NCBI GenBank assembly: GCA_943331295.2
Contig: CALQLA020000003.1
Span: 62,001 to 126,000, forward strand
DNA length: 64,000 nt
Reading direction: 5' to 3'
Source: Bordetella parapertussis
GTDB taxonomy: Bacteria > Pseudomonadota > Gammaproteobacteria > Burkholderiales > Casimicrobiaceae
The notes under the pieces: generated by a model
Databases searched by the model: none
Told to the model about the DNA's origin: nothing
What the model saw: the letters and a program-made list of their open reading frames with translations, nothing else
Part shown: in pieces, positions 46,530 to 54,965 of the stretch
Layout: each line of letters starts with the position of its first letter
Numbering within the stretch: position 1 is the first letter of the stretch
Program-made: the position numbers and the translations under genes

Positions 46530-47327
46530 TCAGAATTGCGCCAGCCGGCGCATGCCCACCAGCCGCTCGGCGACGAAGAGCACGACGACGGCGAGCACGA
46601 TCAGGCACGACGAAATGGCTGCGATGGTGGGGTCGGGCGCCTCCTCCAGGTAGCGGAGGATCTCGATCGGCAGCGTCTTGTTGCGCGCATCGGTGAGGAA
46701 GATGGAAATCGCGTAATTGTCCATCGACGCGAGGAACGCGAACAGGCCCGAGGTCAGGAAGGCCGGCGCCAGTGCCGGTACCATCACCTTCAGCAACGCG
46801 GCGCGGCGCGACAGGCCGAGCGTCTGCGCCGCCTCGATCAGCCGCAGGTCGAACAGCGCGAGGCTCGCATGCACGGTGCGCGTGACGTAGGGCAGCGTGA
46901 TCACGATGTGGCTGATGAGCAGCGCCGCGAACACGTCGCGCAGGCCAAGGGCCCGCAGCGCCTGCAGCATTGCCACGCCGATCACCAGCCCGGGCATCAG
47001 AAGCGGCGAGACGAGGAAGGCCAGCAGCGCCTCGCGCCCCTTGAAGCGTCCCTGCTCGATCGCGATCGCGCACAGCGTGCCCAGCACCAGCGCCACCGCC
47101 GTGGACCCGAGGGCGACGCTGACCGACAGCGCGAGCGTCGCGCCCAGCCCGGGCTTCCTCAGCATCGCCTCGTACCAGCGCCACGACCACTGGCCGACCG
47201 GCAGGTTGAACATCGACGAATTGCTGAACGACACCAGCAGCACCACCGCCAGCGGCAGCAGCATGAAGACGGCCACGGCCGCCAGCAGCGCGCCATCGGC
47301 CGTGCGCGCGACGGTGGCGGCCTTCAT
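46530..47327 (-). CDS. ABC transporter permease (PotC type)
   Basis: A 265-residue inner-membrane permease with six hydrophobic helices. The coupling EAA loop is EAAQTLGLSRRAALLKVMVPAL. The second-permease character (PotC/YdcV branch) shows in SFSNSSMFNLPVGQWSWRWY and FLASMDNYAISIFLTDARNK. The ATG overlaps the previous permease stop by four bases (ATGA). It forms the channel with the neighbouring PotB-type permease, importing the substrate bound by the 49.4-50.5 kb binding protein. Confidence 0.9.
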   Translation of the reverse strand: MKAATVARTADGALLAAVAVFMLLPLAVVLLVSFSNSSMFNLPVGQWSWRWYEAMLRKPGLGATLALSVSVALGSTAVALVLGTLCAIAIEQGRFKGREALLAFLVSPLLMPGLVIGVAMLQALRALGLRDVFAALLISHIVITLPYVTRTVHASLALFDLRLIEAAQTLGLSRRAALLKVMVPALAPAFLTSGLFAFLASMDNYAISIFLTDARNKTLPIEILRYLEEAPDPTIAAISSCLIVLAVVVLFVAERLVGMRRLAQF

Positions 47328-48190
47328 TCCGCCGCCCCCGCCGGCTGCGCCCGCGCCTGCAGCCGTCGCGTCAGCACGGTGCTGCCGACGACGATGGCCA
47401 CCGCGATCAGCAGCAGCGCCACCGCCATCGTCGAGCCGGACTGCCGGTCGCGCATGAACAGGTAGGCGCGCGCCATCAGCGCCGGCAGCGTCGGGTAGCG
47501 GTCGCCGATCAGCAGCGACGGAATCACGTACATCGACACCGACATCGAGAACACGAAGGCGCAGCCCGTCACCACGCCGGGGAGCGACAGCGGCCAGGTC
47601 ACGCGCAGGAAGGCGTGCACGGGCGCGGCGCCCAGCGTGGACGCGGCCTCCCGCAGCCGCGAGTCGATCTGCCGCGCCACCGTGAAGATCGGCAGCACCA
47701 TGAACGGCAGGAACACGTGGACGGCGGCAATGACGAGGCCGCGCTCGTTGAACAGCAGCTTGACCGGCTCGTCGACCACGCCGATCGCCATCAGCACGGA
47801 ATTGACCGCGCCATTGCTGCGCAACAGGATCGTCCACGCGAAGCTCTTGACGACCACCCCGACCGACAGCGGCAGGATCAGCGCCAGGAACATGAGGCCC
47901 TGCACCACGGGTGCTGCGCGCGCCATCGCGAACGCCGTGGGGTAGCCGATCAGGAGGCAGAGGCCGGTCACGACGAGCGCGGTCTTCAGCGTGTTCCAGA
48001 CCACCGTGGCATTGAACGGGTCGGACAGGAACGTGGCGTAGCCGGCGAGCGTGAAGCTGCCGTCGTCGCCGCGAAAGCTGGTGGCGAGCAGGATGGCGAG
48101 CGGCAGCGCGAACACGAGCGCGAGGTAGCCTGCGCCGGGCAGAGCCAGCCAGGCGACGCGGCTCGAGGATGCGCTGGAAGCGGAGGCCAT
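47324..48190 (-). CDS. ABC transporter permease (PotB type)
   Basis: A 288-residue permease, first of the pair. Six helices are visible, beginning WLALPGAGYLALVFALPLAI. The EAA loop is EAASTLGAAPVHAFLRVTWPL. SLLIGDRYPTLPALMARAYL belongs to the PotB/spermidine-type pattern. Start at 48190 (MASASSAS) was preferred to the longer frame at 48253, which overlaps the ATPase gene. It lies 14 bp after the ATPase gene. Confidence 0.9.
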   Translation of the reverse strand: MASASSASSSRVAWLALPGAGYLALVFALPLAILLATSFRGDDGSFTLAGYATFLSDPFNATVVWNTLKTALVVTGLCLLIGYPTAFAMARAAPVVQGLMFLALILPLSVGVVVKSFAWTILLRSNGAVNSVLMAIGVVDEPVKLLFNERGLVIAAVHVFLPFMVLPIFTVARQIDSRLREAASTLGAAPVHAFLRVTWPLSLPGVVTGCAFVFSMSVSMYVIPSLLIGDRYPTLPALMARAYLFMRDRQSGSTMAVALLLIAVAIVVGSTVLTRRLQARAQPAGAAE

Positions 48191-48204
48191 CGCGCGCCGC
48201 CCGC

Positions 48205-49377
48205 TCAGCCGTTCGCCGCGCGCGGGAAGAGCAGCGTGTCGGCGACCGCCCACCGCAGCTGCATCCGCAGGCCGGCGGCGGGCGCCGCGCCGAGGTGCGC
48301 CGGCATCTCGGCCATGGCCGGCGCGACATCACCAGCGCCGAGCGGGAAATAAATCAGCCGCCGCGACCCGAGGTACACGGTTTCGCCGACCGTCAGCGCG
48401 ACGCTGTTCTGCGGCGCCGCCGCGTCGACCGGCGGCGGCGCATCGCCGCGGCCCAGGTGGATCAGCTCGGGACGCACGCCCACCAGCACCGGCGCCCCGA
48501 CACGCAGTGGGCTACCTTCGTGCTTCGCACTCCGGTATTCGCCCTCGGGGCGGCCCGTCGGGCTCATGCCAGCCGCGGCGGCGGCGGGCGCGACGATCGG
48601 CCCGCAGGCGGTCTGCACCGTCACCGTGCCGCCTCCCACGCGGCTGACTTCGCCCTGCCACTGCGACGACAGCCCGACGAAATTGAGCGCGAACAGCGTC
48701 TCCGGCCGCGCGTAGATGGCCTCCGGCAAGTCGAACTGCTCGATGCGGCCGCGGTTCATCACGGCGATGCGGTCGGACATCACGAGCGCCTCTTCCTGGT
48801 CGTGCGTGACGAAGATGGCCGTCATGCCGGCGTCGCGCAGCATGTGGCGCAGCTCGATCTGCATCGTCTCGCGCAGCTTGCGATCGAGCGCGGACAGCGG
48901 CTCGTCGAGCAGGATCAGCCGCGGCCGCGTGGCGATGGCGCGCGCCACCGCCACGCGCTGCTGCTGCCCGCCGGAAAGCGCCGAGATCGGTCGATCGGCC
49001 AGTGCCGTCAGCTGCACCGCCTTCAGCGCCTTGGCCACGCCGGCGGCGATGCCGGCGCGGTCCATGCCGTGCGCCTTGAGGCCGAACGCGATGTTCTCGC
49101 CAACCGTGAGGTGCGGGAACAGCGCATAGCTCTGGAACACCACGCCGATGTTGCGCCGGTGCGCGGGCAGCGTGGTGACGTCCTGGTCGCCGACCACCAC
49201 GCGGCCGGCATCGCATTCGGCGAGGCCCGCGATGATGCGCAGCAGCGTGGTCTTGCCGCAGCCCGACGGCCCCAGCAGCGACACGAATTCGCCGGAACGG
49301 ATGGCGAAGTCGAGCCCGTCGACGACGGCGTGCGAGCCGTAGCGCTTGACGATGCCGGTGAGCTGCAGCGAACTCAC
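48205..49377 (-). CDS. ABC transporter ATPase (PotA type) with repeat-derived insertion
   Basis: A 390-residue nucleotide-binding protein. Walker A is GPSGCGKTT, the Q-loop is FQSYALFPHLTVGENIAFGL, signature is [15 protein letters not shown], Walker B is LILLDEPLSALDRKLRE and the switch His is in IFVTHDQEEALVMSD. The C-terminal TOBE-type domain carries VGVRPELIHLG. Between AAAAAG and APVLVGVRPE, residues about 271-293 (MSPTGRPEGEYRSAKHEGSP) are encoded by a copy of repeat family B, an insertion not expected in this family. The start is the GTG at 49377, 58 bp after the binding-protein stop. Confidence 0.9.
   Translation of the reverse strand: MSSLQLTGIVKRYGSHAVVDGLDFAIRSGEFVSLLGPSGCGKTTLLRIIAGLAECDAGRVVVGDQDVTTLPAHRRNIGVVFQSYALFPHLTVGENIAFGLKAHGMDRAGIAAGVAKALKAVQLTALADRPISALSGGQQQRVAVARAIATRPRLILLDEPLSALDRKLRETMQIELRHMLRDAGMTAIFVTHDQEEALVMSDRIAVMNRGRIEQFDLPEAIYARPETLFALNFVGLSSQWQGEVSRVGGGTVTVQTACGPIVAPAAAAAGMSPTGRPEGEYRSAKHEGSPLRVGAPVLVGVRPELIHLGRGDAPPPVDAAAPQNSVALTVGETVYLGSRRLIYFPLGAGDVAPAMAEMPAHLGAAPAAGLRMQLRWAVADTLLFPRAANG
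48500..48570. repeat. Repeat family B copy inside the ABC ATPase gene
   Basis: CTTCGTGCTTCGCACTCCGG followed by TATTCGC lies at 48516-48542. The same 27 bases recur at 53715-53741 with only two changes (TT to GG). The flanks here continue as CCTCGGGGCGGCCCGTCGGG. The copy is in frame with the ATPase and contains no stop codon. Confidence 0.8.
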
Positions 49378-49380
49378 CGC

Positions 49381-49435
49381 GCGAAGCTCGCGCTGCGTAC
49401 CCCGCCGGTCGCCCCGGGGGCGGCCAGGACTCCCG
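49381..49435. repeat. Possible degenerate repeat family B copy
   Basis: Between the binding-protein and ATPase genes, GCGTACCCCGCCGGTCGCCC and GGGGGCGGCCAGG follow the order of the family B copy at 48.5 kb (CGCACTCCGGTATTCGCCC, GGGGCGGCCCG). The match is loose, so this is a weak call. Confidence 0.4.
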
Positions 49436-50476
49436 TCACAGCGCCATCTCGCGGTCCCAGCGCTCGACCCAGCCCTTGCGCTGCTCCGCGATGTAAGCCC
49501 AGTCCGGGACGAAGATCTCGCCCTTCGGCACGTTGGCCGGCGGGGCGACGGTGGTGTTGGTCGGCATCCCGAACGAGATCTCGGCGATCTGCGCCTGCCA
49601 CGCGCCCAGCATGCCGTCGATGAAGGCATTGGTCAGCGCGGACTCCGGCCCGCCCTTGACCTTGGCGATGCCGCTCGGCATCGCCATGCCGCCTTCCTTC
49701 GGCAGCATGAAGTCGACCGGCGCGCCCTTGGCTTTGCGCTCGAACGCGTTGTAGCCGATCATGCCGGCGATGGCGCTGGCCTCGCCCTGCTCCAGCAGGT
49801 TGAGCGCCTGCGGCAGTTGCGTGTAGATCGTCAGCAGGTTGAGCTTCAGCGCCTTCAGCTTGGTGAACGCGGCTTCGGGCAGGTACTGCGCTTCCTTCAG
49901 CGGCTTGCCCGATTGCAGCATCGCCGCGACCAGGAACATCGACAGCCCCTCGGTGTTCTGCAGCGACGGGATGATGAGCTTGCCCTTGAATGCGGGCTCC
50001 CACAGCGCGGCGTAGGAGGGCACCTCCTTCAGCTTGCCCGTGTTCACCGCCACGCCGGTGCAGACCTGCACGTAGTTGGCCCACATCCCGTCCATGTGGA
50101 TGGCGCCGGGCTTCAGCTTGGCGAGGCTCGGCACGTCGGCGACGGTGAGCTTCTCCAGCACGCCTTCCTTGACCGCGGGGATCATCACCGGGTCGTCCAT
50201 CAGCACCACCGACATGTACGGCTTCGCCTTGTTGCTGACCATCTTCTCGAGATTGACCAGCGAGCGGGTGCCCTCGAACAGCACCTTGGCGCCCGTCTGC
50301 TTCTCGAACAGCGCGATCACCGGGTCGATGAAGGCCTTGTGGCCGCCGGCGCCGCCGACGACGATCTCCTTGCCCTTGCCCTGCGCGCGGAGCCATCCGG
50401 GCACGCCGATCGCTGCGGTGGCGAGCAAGGCCTGGTTGAAGGCGCGACGCGTGAGGCCCTTCGGTTGGTTTGTCAT
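49436..50476 (-). CDS. Periplasmic binding protein of the ureide-type ABC transporter
   Basis: A 346-residue polyamine-family (PotD-like) solute-binding protein. A Tat-type signal is evident (LTRRAFNQALLATAAIGVPG). The mature protein shows IVVGGAGGHKAFIDPVIALF, VNTGKLKEVPSYAALWEPAF and GEASAIAGMIGYNAFER. First gene of the seven-gene operon. Start at 50476 is set by the Tat signal with AGGGGAAG upstream; the frame upstream to 50614 is not conserved-looking. The gene neighbourhood suggests allantoin or a related hydantoin/ureide as ligand; the polyamine family label alone would not say so. Confidence 0.87.
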   Translation of the reverse strand: MTNQPKGLTRRAFNQALLATAAIGVPGWLRAQGKGKEIVVGGAGGHKAFIDPVIALFEKQTGAKVLFEGTRSLVNLEKMVSNKAKPYMSVVLMDDPVMIPAVKEGVLEKLTVADVPSLAKLKPGAIHMDGMWANYVQVCTGVAVNTGKLKEVPSYAALWEPAFKGKLIIPSLQNTEGLSMFLVAAMLQSGKPLKEAQYLPEAAFTKLKALKLNLLTIYTQLPQALNLLEQGEASAIAGMIGYNAFERKAKGAPVDFMLPKEGGMAMPSGIAKVKGGPESALTNAFIDGMLGAWQAQIAEISFGMPTNTTVAPPANVPKGEIFVPDWAYIAEQRKGWVERWDREMAL

Positions 50477-50977
50477 GAACGCTTCCCCTTTTCGGGCGCT
50501 TTGGCCCCTCGTTGCGGTCGATGCTGCGCCTCGAAGGGACGGCCCAGCGCCAGAATAGTGCACAAAAGGTGCTGCAATGTGCACAATCCACCGCACAGGC
50601 AATATTCGAACCACCGGCTGCGTCGCGATGCGCCCATAGCGCCCTGAAGGGCGCGCAGCCAGCCGCCGGGACGCCCTGACTGCCGCGGTTCGTCCCTCTC
50701 ATGGCGATGCCGGATCAGCGCGCCGGTCCCTGGTGCCGAGGGCGCGCCTGCCGACCGGTCCCGGCATCGGCCCATCCGGGAACCCGCCAGCGCCAGCATT
50801 GATTTGGTGCAGACGGGCCGCCGGGACGGGACCCGTCGCGGAGTGGGTGCCGGGCACCGCGCCCGGCACCCCGACCGCCGCCGGACCGCGGATGTCGTTG
50901 TACACTCGACGGCGAGAAACTCGATCCGACCGCGCCATTGTCGGCCCCGCCGATGCGAGCGCTCTTCAAGGAATTCG
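50477..50977. promoter_or_regulatory. Divergent control region with paired GTGCACA boxes, 501 bp
   Basis: No gene found. Two GTGCACA boxes at 50558-50564 and 50579-50585 lie 21 bp apart (two helical turns), about 80-110 bp before the operon's first gene. Their symmetrical GTGCAC cores suit a dimeric repressor such as the FCD-type regulator encoded in the operon. The rest holds GGTGCCGGGCACCGCGCCCG-type palindromes near 50850 and an AAGGAA ribosome site at 50969 for the aldolase gene. Confidence 0.45.
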
Positions 50978-51868
50978 ATGGCACCCTTTCGAGGTGTATT
51001 TGCCAACCTGCTCACCGCGCATGCGCCCGATGGCGGCGCGTTCGCTCCGGCGCCGCAGCGCGATTACGTCGAATGGGTGCTCTCCCACGGCGTCCATGGG
51101 GTTACGACGTCCCTCAGCTCAGGCGAGTTCGGCTTCCACACGCCGGACGAACGCGTGGCGGTCATCGACTGCGTCATCCGCGCGACCCGCCAGCGCGTGC
51201 CGGTGCTGGCGGGTGTTTCGGAACCGACCCTGCACGCGACCTGCGACCTCGCGCAGCGCGCGGAAGGGTGCGGCGCCTCGGCGGTCATGGCCATGCCACG
51301 TTCGTACTTCGTCCTCGACGAGGCGGAGGTGCTGCACTATTTCGAAACGCTGCTCGGGGCAGTCGACATCCCGATCGGCATCTACAACAACCCGTCGGCG
51401 ACCGGCATCGACATCTCGGCGGGGCTCTACGAGAAGATCGTCGCGCTCGATCCGTCCAGAATCACGGTGTCGAAGGACGGCTCCGGCCAACTCTTCCGCA
51501 CGCCCGATGTGCTGGCGCGGTGCAAGGATTTTTCGATGCTGCAGGGTTATGCGCAGCTCATGCTGGGCGCACTGGTGCACGGCGCCCCGGGTACCGATTT
51601 CGCAATGGCCAGCCTGCTTCCGGCCCACTTCGTCCGCATCTACGAAAGTGTCGCCCTCCACGGCGACCTCGCGATGGCCAGGCAGGCTTACGACCGGCTG
51701 TTGCCGCTGTTTCGTCTGATGGAAAAATACGACATCACCCGGATGGCCAAGGCGCTTGCCCCGATGTTCAATCTGGAGCTTGGACCCCACCGTGAGCCCG
51801 TCCTTCCGCTCGCCGCGGGCGCGCGGGCCGAGATCCATCGCGTCGTTGCGGAGATCGGCCCCGCCTGA
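50978..51868 (+). CDS. Dihydrodipicolinate synthase-family aldolase
   Basis: A 296-residue class I lyase/aldolase of the DapA/NanA superfamily. The Schiff-base lysine is Lys166 in ITVSKDGSG. The YNNPSATGIDI motif supplies the catalytic Tyr. GVHGVTTSLSSGEFGFHTPDERV has the usual 'TGE' loop replaced by SSGEFG. It is not DapA itself: the pattern is closer to the sugar-acid or 4-hydroxy-2-oxo-acid members. Start at 50978 has AAGGAA before it; the longer frame upstream crosses the control region. Its stop lies 2 bp from the stop of the convergent fused permease gene. Confidence 0.87.
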   Translation: MAPFRGVFANLLTAHAPDGGAFAPAPQRDYVEWVLSHGVHGVTTSLSSGEFGFHTPDERVAVIDCVIRATRQRVPVLAGVSEPTLHATCDLAQRAEGCGASAVMAMPRSYFVLDEAEVLHYFETLLGAVDIPIGIYNNPSATGIDISAGLYEKIVALDPSRITVSKDGSGQLFRTPDVLARCKDFSMLQGYAQLMLGALVHGAPGTDFAMASLLPAHFVRIYESVALHGDLAMARQAYDRLLPLFRLMEKYDITRMAKALAPMFNLELGPHREPVLPLAAGARAEIHRVVAEIGPA

Positions 51869-51870
51869 AC

Positions 51871-53631
51871 TCAGGCCGCGTTGCGGCGTCGTTCGCCGCC
51901 CGCGTACACCGAGAAGGAAACGATCAGCACCGACAGGGCAATCAGCAGCGTCGCTGCGGCGGCATTCGTCGGGTCGATTTCGAAGCGGACACTGTCCCAC
52001 ATGCGCTTGGGCAGCGTGGCGCTGCGAGGGGACGTCAGGAAGAGCGCGATGATCAGTTCGTCGAACGACGTGAGAAACGCGAGCAGTGCACCCGAGACCG
52101 CCGACGCACGCAGCAGCGGCAGGGTGATGCGGCGGAATACATAGGCCGGCTTGCCGCCGAGGCTTGCGGCTGCGAACTCGATCGTCGGGTCGATCGACCG
52201 AATGCCCTGGCTCAGCGTCACGAACACGAACGGCAGCACGATCACGACGTGCGCTGCGGCCAGTGCCGTCAGGCTGCCGATCCAGCCGAGGCTCGCGTAG
52301 ACGTAGTAGAGGCCGAAAGCAAGGATGGTCGGCGGCAGCACGAGCGGGGAGAGCAGCAATGCGTACCACAGCCCTCGGCTGCGCACCTGCCCTCGTTCGA
52401 TGCCGTAGGCGACCGCGGTACCGAGCACGGTCGCGATGACCGTCGTGATGGCCGCGACCACGAAACTGCGGCCGGCAGCCCCCACCCACTCCTGCGACGC
52501 GAAGAACGCGCGAAACCAGCGCAACGAGAGTCCGCGCGGGGGAAACTGCAGGAACTCCGCACTGGAGAACGACAGTCCTATGACCACGATCACCGGGATC
52601 AGGAGGTAACCGAGCCCCGTCAGGCAAAACGCCCACAGGAGCACCCGCGGGCCCGATCGCTCTTCGCGCCAGTGACGCGCGACCCCACGCCGCAGCGACT
52701 GCCGCTTCCTGCGCAGCGGCGCGACCATGCGCTCGATTCGATCGAAGACAGTGCCGGCAACCGATGCCGCGGCGCCGCGTGCCACGCCGCCGGGCTGGCC
52801 CAGCAGCGCGGGGACCCACAACCGCCGCGCTGCCACGAGGATTGCCAGCGTCGCCGCGAGCAGCAGGGTAGACAATGCGGCGGCAGCCGGCAGGTCGAGC
52901 AGCGTGCCAACCTGCTGCTCGATGGCCATCGCGACGCTCATCTCGGTCGAGCCGCCCAGAATGGCCGGCGTCGTGAAGACGCCCAGCGAGATCAGGAAGA
53001 TCAATATGCAGGCGGACCAGACGCCGGGCATCGACAGCGGCAGCCAGACGCGCCCGAAGAGGAAGAGCGGCCGGGCGCCGAGCACCGCGCCGATCCGGGT
53101 GAGGTTGACGTCGATGCGGCTGAAGGCTGCATAGAGGATGAGGATCATTACCGGCGCGACGACGTTGACCATGCCGATCGTCGCGCCAAGGCGGTTATAG
53201 ACCAGTTCGACCGGCTGGGTGGCGAGGCCGCCCGCCACGATCATCCAGTTGACGATCCCCTTGCGCCCGAGGATGGCGATCCAGGCGTAGCTGCGCACAA
53301 GCGTGCTGATCCAGTAGGGCAGCAGGACGAGCAGCAGGATCACGCGCTGCCTGCGCGGAGGCAGGCGCACCAGCAGGTACGCGAGCGGATAGCAGAGCAC
53401 CAGCGTGATGGCCGTGACCACGATCGCCATCTCGAAGGTCTGCCTGAAGACGATCCAGGTCGATCTCGCAGCGAGGATTTCGGCGAAACTGGCGAGACCC
53501 GCCTGCGACGCAAGCGCCAGTCGCAGCGTCTGGAAGATCGGCCACAGGTAAAGAGCGACGAGGTACGCCGCCGCCGGCACGATCAGCAGGCCGATCCACC
53601 GTGCCGGTTCAGGTTGGCCGTCGTGGCGCAT
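51871..53631 (-). CDS. Fused double permease of a polyamine-type ABC transporter
   Basis: A 586-residue protein made of two permease units. The first (residues 1-275) has LLVRLPPRRQRVILLLVLLP, PYWISTLVRSYAWIAILGRK and a loop RIGAVLGARPLFLFGRVWLP. A charged linker (RIERMVAPLRRKRQSLRRGV) near residues 300-330 leads to the second unit with FVVAAITTVIATVLGTAVAY, the EAA loop EFAAASLGGKPAYVFRRITLP and FLTSFDELIIALFLTSPRSA. Usually these are PotB and PotC on separate chains. Third gene of the transporter (ATPase, binding protein, permease). Confidence 0.92.
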   Translation of the reverse strand: MRHDGQPEPARWIGLLIVPAAAYLVALYLWPIFQTLRLALASQAGLASFAEILAARSTWIVFRQTFEMAIVVTAITLVLCYPLAYLLVRLPPRRQRVILLLVLLPYWISTLVRSYAWIAILGRKGIVNWMIVAGGLATQPVELVYNRLGATIGMVNVVAPVMILILYAAFSRIDVNLTRIGAVLGARPLFLFGRVWLPLSMPGVWSACILIFLISLGVFTTPAILGGSTEMSVAMAIEQQVGTLLDLPAAAALSTLLLAATLAILVAARRLWVPALLGQPGGVARGAAASVAGTVFDRIERMVAPLRRKRQSLRRGVARHWREERSGPRVLLWAFCLTGLGYLLIPVIVVIGLSFSSAEFLQFPPRGLSLRWFRAFFASQEWVGAAGRSFVVAAITTVIATVLGTAVAYGIERGQVRSRGLWYALLLSPLVLPPTILAFGLYYVYASLGWIGSLTALAAAHVVIVLPFVFVTLSQGIRSIDPTIEFAAASLGGKPAYVFRRITLPLLRASAVSGALLAFLTSFDELIIALFLTSPRSATLPKRMWDSVRFEIDPTNAAAATLLIALSVLIVSFSVYAGGERRRNAA

Positions 53632-53689
53632 GCGTCACCGGAGGGTGGGCGGGCAGCGGCTCGCTTGCCGGGCCACGGGGGCCACGGTC

Positions 53690-53770
53690 AGACGCACCGC
53701 GCTCACTGGACTAACTTCGTGCGGCGCACTCCGGTATTCGCGCTTGCGATGGCCCGGCGCGCTCCTGAGG
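53690..53770. repeat. Repeat family B copy between transporter genes
   Basis: CTTCGTGCGGCGCACTCCGG followed by TATTCGC at 53715-53741 differs from the 48.5-kb copy at two bases. It lies between the binding-protein stop and the permease start on the minus strand. Confidence 0.8.
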
Positions 53771-53776
53771 ATCCGT

Positions 53777-54853
53777 TCACTTCCCCTCGAGCCACCAATT
53801 GTTCCAGGCTTTCACGTAGTTCTCGAGGTTGGACTTGCCGTCAGCGGCCTTCGCCGCCCACCATTGGCCGTCGGATATCAGCGCCGACGCGACGTGGGCA
53901 GGGGCCGTGGGCAGATCCGCCTGCCGCTCGCTCGCGATCAGCTTGAATGCGTCACGGTTGGTCGGACCCCAGGGCGCGAGCCGGGCGAACGCAGCCTGTT
54001 GTTCGGCGCGGGAGACGAAGGCGATGAAGCGCATCGCAGCCTCCGCGTTCTTCGAGCCCTTGGGGACGAGCCAGTAATTCGAGAGGATCATCTGCTGGTT
54101 GAAGGTGAATGCAGCCGGGACGCCGGCCTTCTGGATGCCTTCCATGCGCCCGTTGGCGATGACGACGTAATCCGCCTCGCCGTCGGTTAGCATCTGCTGC
54201 ATCACGCCGGAGGAGCCAGTCCACTTGACGACGTGCGGCCGCAGCTTCGACAGGCTCCTGAAGGCCCGCGGCATGTCCACGGGGTACATGTTCTTCGGCT
54301 CGACGCCATCGGCGAGAAGAGCGATCTCCAGGACCGGCGCGACGAAGCTGGAATCGAGGAACGCGCGCTTGCCGGGGAATTTGGTGGCATCCCAAAAATC
54401 CTTCCAGTTCTGCGGACCCTCCTTGACGCGGTCCTTGCGCCAGGCCATGACGACGGACCACGTCTCGTTGCCGACGGCGTTCGGCAGCCGGAACTCTGCC
54501 GGAATCGCAGCGCGTGTCTGGGCGTCGAACTTGCTGTAGTCAATCGGCGTCGAAAGACCCTGCTCGCCGAGCAACAGCGCGGTCGCCAGGTTGATGTCGA
54601 CCACATCCCACTCGACGTTGCCGGACGCCACCATTGCCTTGATCTTCGCCGCGTCCGGACCGGTTGCCTCGACGATCTTGATCCCGGTTTCCTTGGTGAA
54701 GGGCTCGAAGTAGGCCTTGCGCTGCGCCTCCTGGTAGGCGCCACCCCACGACGTCACCACGAGCTGCTGCCCGAACGCGGGATGAGTCAGCGCGACCATT
54801 GCAACGGCGCACAGTGCACGCGCCGGATTCCACGACGAACTGCAGTGATTCAT
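53777..54853 (-). CDS. Polyamine-type periplasmic binding protein
   Basis: A 358-residue PotD-like protein. The signal peptide ALCAVAMVALTHPAFG ends near GQQ. QQLVVTSWGGAYQEAQRKAY and VEATGPDAAKIKAMVASGNV with EWDVVDINLATALLLGEQG are characteristic of the spermidine/putrescine family. The tail WAAKAADGKSNLENYVKAWN is also typical. Start 54853 is set by the signal; the frame extends to 55000 without a feature. Middle gene of the second transporter. The ligand is not readable; the family includes many amine and sugar-acid binders. Confidence 0.9.
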   Translation of the reverse strand: MNHCSSSWNPARALCAVAMVALTHPAFGQQLVVTSWGGAYQEAQRKAYFEPFTKETGIKIVEATGPDAAKIKAMVASGNVEWDVVDINLATALLLGEQGLSTPIDYSKFDAQTRAAIPAEFRLPNAVGNETWSVVMAWRKDRVKEGPQNWKDFWDATKFPGKRAFLDSSFVAPVLEIALLADGVEPKNMYPVDMPRAFRSLSKLRPHVVKWTGSSGVMQQMLTDGEADYVVIANGRMEGIQKAGVPAAFTFNQQMILSNYWLVPKGSKNAEAAMRFIAFVSRAEQQAAFARLAPWGPTNRDAFKLIASERQADLPTAPAHVASALISDGQWWAAKAADGKSNLENYVKAWNNWWLEGK

Positions 54854-54965
54854 TGTTCCGCCTCCAAATGACCGAGTTTGATCAGGTATTCCAGCCGGAG
54901 CCACGACGGGCCGTGCATTCCACGAGTCCCGCTCTGCCAGCCGCGGCGTCAGCGGTGCACCCGGG

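Noticed and set aside
50558-50585. NtrC site before the ureide operon
   Set aside because: GCAC-N5-GTGC spacing does not fit the NtrC half-site spacing, and no -24/-12 sigma-54 promoter was found nearby.
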